Source of the DNA: an uncultured Muribaculaceae bacterium
GTDB taxonomy: Bacteria > Bacteroidota > Bacteroidia > Bacteroidales > Muribaculaceae
DNA length: 64,000 bases
Direction of reading: 5' to 3'
Assembly (NCBI GenBank): GCA_934636465.1
Contig: CAKUAR010000003.1
Coordinates: 1-64,000, forward strand
Part shown: piece by piece, positions 60,475 through 64,000 of the stretch
How positions within the stretch are numbered: the stretch's first letter is position 1
How the letters are laid out: every line of letters starts with the position of its first letter
The notes under the pieces: model-generated
Databases searched by the model: none
Told to the model about the DNA's origin: nothing
Seen by the model: only the letters and a program-made list of their open reading frames with translations
Translations under genes and position numbers: made by a program

Positions 60475-61509
60475 TTAAGCCAGCAGTTGTGGCAAGAAGC
60501 AAGATATCACAAGAACCACGATGCCAAGCACCAGCACGGCAATCGTCTTGGAGCTGCAGCCTTTCCACTCTTTGAGAATGAGACCCCACACGTTGCTGAA
60601 CACAACGTTGAGAGCCATAAGAATGCAGAACGAGAGCGAGAGCAGTGTGGGCGATGACTGCAAGAATCCCTTGCCGAGCGACAGTCCGAAGAACTGGCTG
60701 TACCACAGCAAGCCTGCAAGCACGCAGCACAACACGTTGTTGAGCAGCACGCCGCCTTTGCCATAGTCGCCCCAAGTCTTGTTCTTTTGGTTTTGATACA
60801 GGCAGTAGAGCGCGTTGACAACAAATCCGCCCAGAGTCACAAGGAATGTGGCCGGAAGTGTCTTATACATGTCGGCTGTTTCGGGGAAGTTGATGTCCTT
60901 GCCGAATTCCAGACCCACATTGAAGCAGCCGCTCATGAAGCCTGCCAAAAGGGCGATAGTGATGCCCTTGGGGAAGTTGAAGTCCTTAACGGCCTCTTTC
61001 TTCTCCTCCTCGCTGAGCGAAGCCGACTTCATGCCGCCGGCCACACCTATTATGGCGATGCCGATGAGTGTAACCACCACGCCGGCTATCACGGCAAATG
61101 TGAGCGAGTCAAGAGCGTTGAGCTCCGGGAAGAAGATGTTGAGCAGCACAGGACCCATGATTGTGCCCAGACCGGCACAAGTGCCGAGAGCAACCGACTG
61201 GCCAAGTGCCACGCCGAGGTAGCGCATCGACAGGCCGAATGTCAGGCCGCCCACGCCCCACAGCGCACCAAACAGGATTGTCATCCACACGTTGAATGTG
61301 GGTGCTTGGGCAAACATCTCACACATGCTGTGGCCTGCGGGCGCTGCAAGTTGCATGCCCAGAAATGGGAACAGCAGATAGGCAAAGATGCCTTGAGTGA
61401 GCCAGAAGCTTTCCCAGCTCCAATCCTTGACCTTGTTGTTGGGCACATAGAAGCTTGATTGGCAGAATGCGCCCACAGCAATAATCAATAAACCAATTAC
61501 GATATCCAT
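60475..61509 (-). CDS. rhaT: L-rhamnose/H+ symporter
   Basis: A 344-residue, ten-helix inner-membrane protein that is E. coli RhaT-like in length and order. It begins IGLLIIAVGAFCQSSFYVPNNKVKDWSWESFW, typical of RhaT, with GLTFGLSMRYLGVALGQSVALGTCAGLGTIMGP and FMSGCFNVGLEFG further on. It imports L-rhamnose with protons. It lies between rhaA and rhaD. Confidence 0.95.
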   Translation of the reverse strand: MDIVIGLLIIAVGAFCQSSFYVPNNKVKDWSWESFWLTQGIFAYLLFPFLGMQLAAPAGHSMCEMFAQAPTFNVWMTILFGALWGVGGLTFGLSMRYLGVALGQSVALGTCAGLGTIMGPVLLNIFFPELNALDSLTFAVIAGVVVTLIGIAIIGVAGGMKSASLSEEEKKEAVKDFNFPKGITIALLAGFMSGCFNVGLEFGKDINFPETADMYKTLPATFLVTLGGFVVNALYCLYQNQKNKTWGDYGKGGVLLNNVLCCVLAGLLWYSQFFGLSLGKGFLQSSPTLLSLSFCILMALNVVFSNVWGLILKEWKGCSSKTIAVLVLGIVVLVISCFLPQLLA

Positions 61510-61580
61510 AATTTACTTTATGCTACGTGTTGAGTTTGGTAGTGTGTTAAAAAGTAGCTATTCTAAGCTGCAAGCCGAAA

Positions 61581-62834
61581 TTAGCCGCGCTTGATAGTCA
61601 CTTCCTTCTCATACTCCTCTACGGCAGCCAGGTAGTCTTCAGCAACAGGCACACCGTTCTTCAGGTTGAAGTAGTCATAAACTGCGCCCAGTGGCAGAGT
61701 CTTGGCTTCCTCAAGCAGAGCAAGGCGTTGGAACAACTTGCCTTCGTCCTCATATTTGCGCAATGTGGCCAGAGGCTCAAGCATAGCGTTCAAGAGGCAC
61801 TTCTGTGCAGCGCGAACACCGATGATGTAAGCACCGATACGGTTGATTGAAGCGTCGAAGTAGTCGAGGCCGATGTGAGCACGGTCGAGAGCGCCGGCGC
61901 GAACGATTTCGCTGAACAGGTTGCGAGTGTTGTCGTCATACACTGTCACATGGTCAGAATCCCAGTGCATTGGGCGAGACACGTGGAGCATGAGCTCTGG
62001 AACATAGAGCAAGAGAGCTGAGATAGCGTCAGAAACGTTCTCAGTTGGCTCGTAGTGACCAGTGTCGAGAGTATAGATTACGTTGTTCTTAGCGCAGTAG
62101 CCAGTGTAGAAGTAGTTAGAACCCACAGTGAAGGCCTCAAGTCCGATGCCGAACAATTTAGCCTCAAGGCAAGACTTCATGTTAGGAAGTTTCTCGCTCA
62201 AAATCTCGTCGAGAGAGTTCTTCAAGATTTCACGATAGCGATATTTCTCCACAGTGTAGTCCTTAGAGCCGTCGTGAATCCAGATGTTCATGATACATGG
62301 GTCGTTCTGATATTTACCCATGGCGTCGGCGATGCGGCGGCAGCGTTTTGTGTGCTCAATCCAGAAGTCGCGGATTTCCTTGTCAGGGTTGGCAAGAGTG
62401 AGGTTGCCGCTCTTTGGGTGAGAGAAGCTTGTAGAGTTGAAGTCGAGCTTCAAGTCGTTCTCCTTAGCCCATTGCATCCAGCCTTCAAATTGCTCCACAC
62501 TCACTTGGTCGCGGTCAACGATTTTGCCGTTGAACTCACCATAGATTTCGTGGAGGTTCAGACGATATGTACCTGCGAGCAGAGATTTCACTTTCACGAT
62601 GTCGGCGCGGAGTTCGTCGATGTTGCGTGCACGGCCTGGGTAGTTACCAGTTGACTGGATACCGCCTGAAGCAGCCTCGCCACGCTCAAAGCCAACCACG
62701 TCGTCGGCCTGCCAGCAGTGCAGAGAGATAGGGGTCTTTTCGAGAGTCTCGATTACTTTGTCAGTGTCGATGCCAAATTCGGCATAGCGAGCTTTAGCTT
62801 CGGCATAAGCCTGCTTGATTTGTTCTTCTTTCAT
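61581..62834 (-). CDS. rhaA: L-rhamnose isomerase
   Basis: 417 residues against 419 in E. coli. HCWQADDVVGFE, IQSTGNYPGRARN, NLHEIYGEF, LDFNSTSFSHPKSG, IWIHDGSKD, TLDTGHYEPTENV and MHWDSDHVTVYDD carry the metal-binding Glu, Asp and His residues of the family. It converts L-rhamnose to L-rhamnulose in the cytoplasm. It lies 48 bases downstream of rhaB. Confidence 0.97.
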   Translation of the reverse strand: MKEEQIKQAYAEAKARYAEFGIDTDKVIETLEKTPISLHCWQADDVVGFERGEAASGGIQSTGNYPGRARNIDELRADIVKVKSLLAGTYRLNLHEIYGEFNGKIVDRDQVSVEQFEGWMQWAKENDLKLDFNSTSFSHPKSGNLTLANPDKEIRDFWIEHTKRCRRIADAMGKYQNDPCIMNIWIHDGSKDYTVEKYRYREILKNSLDEILSEKLPNMKSCLEAKLFGIGLEAFTVGSNYFYTGYCAKNNVIYTLDTGHYEPTENVSDAISALLLYVPELMLHVSRPMHWDSDHVTVYDDNTRNLFSEIVRAGALDRAHIGLDYFDASINRIGAYIIGVRAAQKCLLNAMLEPLATLRKYEDEGKLFQRLALLEEAKTLPLGAVYDYFNLKNGVPVAEDYLAAVEEYEKEVTIKRG

Positions 62835-62882
62835 AATTTGTTTTAATATAGTTATTGCTGATTGATTGTTATTTTCTTCTCT

Positions 62883-64000
62883 TCATTTAGTTATCTCAAG
62901 ATATTTCTTGTAGGCAGCGTCCCATTGCTGTTTGTCAGCTGGCTCAAATTCTTTAAGCTCAAGGCTGTTGGCAATGATTTCACGCATTTCCCAGATGTCT
63001 TTCACCAGACCGCCGGCCTTGGCTTGGAGCATCACGTTGCCAATGGCTGTGCCTTCTTGTGGACCTGCAAGCACCTTCACGCCGCAAGAGTTGGCAGTGA
63101 ACTGGTCGAGGAACTCGTTCTTGGAGCCGCCGCCTATGATGTGCAGCACCTCGATTGGGAACGAGGCTATGTTTTGCAGATAAGAGAACACCTGACGGTA
63201 GCGCAGAGCCAGAGAGTCGAAGATGCAGCGGCAGATTTCGCCCACAGTGGTAGGCTTGCCCTCGCCGTGGTCCTCGCAGTAAGTCTGGATAGCCTCAATC
63301 ATAGAGCTTGGATTTGCGAAAATCGGGTCGTCGGGGTTGATGATGTATTTGAATGCCTCGCATGCCATGGCAGCCTCTTGAAGCTCTTTGTGCGATTTTT
63401 CGCGCACATCTTCCGGCCATTCTTTGCGGCAGCGCTCATAGAGCCACATTCCGCAGATGTTCTTCAAGAAGCGAGTAGTGCCGTCGATGCCGCCCTCGTT
63501 GGTGAAGTTGAGCTCATAGCTCTCCTTGTTGATGATAGCTTCTTTGGTCTCGATACCCATAAGGCTCCATGTGCCTGAGCTGAGGTATGCGAAGTTCTCG
63601 TCTTTAGCTGGCACTGCTGCCACTGCCGAGCCAGTGTCATGGCCGGCCACTGCAATCACTGGCACTGCGCCGAGGCCGGTGATCTTTTGCACCTCGTCGG
63701 TGAGCACGCCAATCACTGTGCCTGGGTTGACCATGCGGCCAAACTTGCTGCGGCTCAGGTTGAGGCTTGCGAGCAACTTCGGGTCGAGCTGCTTGGTGCG
63801 TGGGTCAAGAAGTTGGCTGGTAGAGGCGATTGTGTATTCGCACACCATGTTGCCAGTGAGCATGTAGCTCAAGCAGTCGGGCACGAACAAAATCTTTGCA
63901 GCGTTTTTGAGGGCTGTGTTGTCCTCAAGTTGCATTGCGTAGAGCTGGAACAGTGAGTTGAAGTTCATGAACTGAATGCCGGTGATGTCGTAAACCTCCG
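62883..64000 (-). CDS. rhaB: Rhamnulokinase, 5' end outside the window
   Basis: The frame continues through the right edge. Before the internal Met at 63968 it reads EVYDITGIQF, typical of RhaB, so about 110-120 N-terminal residues are missing from view. FGGY kinase signatures present are SCGVKVLAGPQEGTAIGNVMLQA near the end, LHIIGGGSKNEFLDQFTANS, VIAVAGHDTGSAVAAVPA and AYLSSGTWSLMGIET. It phosphorylates L-rhamnulose at C1 using ATP. It is the most upstream visible gene of the rha operon, so promoter and regulator lie beyond the window. Confidence 0.95.
   Translation of the reverse strand, partial: EVYDITGIQFMNFNSLFQLYAMQLEDNTALKNAAKILFVPDCLSYMLTGNMVCEYTIASTSQLLDPRTKQLDPKLLASLNLSRSKFGRMVNPGTVIGVLTDEVQKITGLGAVPVIAVAGHDTGSAVAAVPAKDENFAYLSSGTWSLMGIETKEAIINKESYELNFTNEGGIDGTTRFLKNICGMWLYERCRKEWPEDVREKSHKELQEAAMACEAFKYIINPDDPIFANPSSMIEAIQTYCEDHGEGKPTTVGEICRCIFDSLALRYRQVFSYLQNIASFPIEVLHIIGGGSKNEFLDQFTANSCGVKVLAGPQEGTAIGNVMLQAKAGGLVKDIWEMREIIANSLELKEFEPADKQQWDAAYKKYLEITK

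Noticed and set aside
1..64000. CRISPR arrays, rRNA genes, insertion sequences, common riboswitches
   Set aside because: I saw no regularly spaced repeats, no transposase, no rRNA sequence and no familiar aptamer core on either strand.

Overview
The window looks like a chromosomal segment of a Bacteroidales gut-type commensal (Muribaculaceae, Prevotellaceae or Bacteroidaceae level; I cannot go finer). The reasons are: repeated promoters of the Bacteroidetes type (TTTG or TTG, about 20 bases, then TAnnTTTG); many secreted proteins that end in a type IX secretion (T9SS) type A-like sorting domain; lineage-typical families (DUF4923, AAA_14/DUF4143 ATPases, C10 peptidase, GH3-like acyl-acid ligase, porin O/P); and the gene order rhaB-rhaA-rhaT-rhaD-fucO. 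Both window edges cut through operons, and rhaB is incomplete.

Layout. 1-404: a nested terminator hairpin and spacer. 405-2459: three small secreted proteins in one operon, two of them paralogues. 2570-8450: a glycan-degrading pair (GH43 and GH78 alpha-L-rhamnosidase) divergent from a large GH71/GH99-like secreted protein. 8488-9905: a Sel1-repeat protein and a tRNA with CAT anticodon. 9971-14726: on the minus strand, a decapitated DUF4143 gene, a Upf1-like helicase, sdaA and a TrmH-family methyltransferase. 14727-15376: a 650-base gene-free region rich in DnaA-box-like 9-mers, from which genes diverge on both sides; it is a candidate replication origin. 15377-22308: leuS, a mosaic acyltransferase, an intact AAA_14/DUF4143 ATPase, rdgB and a BASS-type transporter. 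22327-34284: porin, DUF3857, GH3-like enzyme, monooxygenase, K+/H+ antiporter, LTA-synthase-like sulfatase, L-rhamnose mutarotase, phospholipase A, DUF4923 and a large two-module secreted protein. 34285-41694: a C10 protease, then the conserved housekeeping run DUF177-rpmF-fabH-era-der. 41823-47833: a CusCBA-type heavy-metal efflux operon led by a small His-rich protein, with a palindromic candidate operator. 48293-57537: assorted surface and envelope genes, including a secreted CotH-type kinase coupled to a short-chain dehydrogenase, and a GT4 glycosyltransferase. 57538-58308: a decayed gene-free stretch. 58371-64000: the L-rhamnose operon.

How the genes fit together. L-rhamnose is a recurring theme. 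GH78 can release rhamnose, RhaM interconverts its anomers, RhaT imports it, RhaA/RhaB/RhaD convert it to DHAP and L-lactaldehyde, and FucO reduces lactaldehyde to 1,2-propanediol. No rhamnose regulator is seen in the window. A second theme is T9SS cargo: six predicted secreted proteins carry sorting-like C-termini. Two of them, 19 kb apart, share the same two unrecognised beta-rich modules, and in one of the two a CotH kinase domain sits between the modules.

I saw no CRISPR array, rRNA, insertion sequence or prophage. All functional calls rest on reading motifs and on memory of families; no database search was run.
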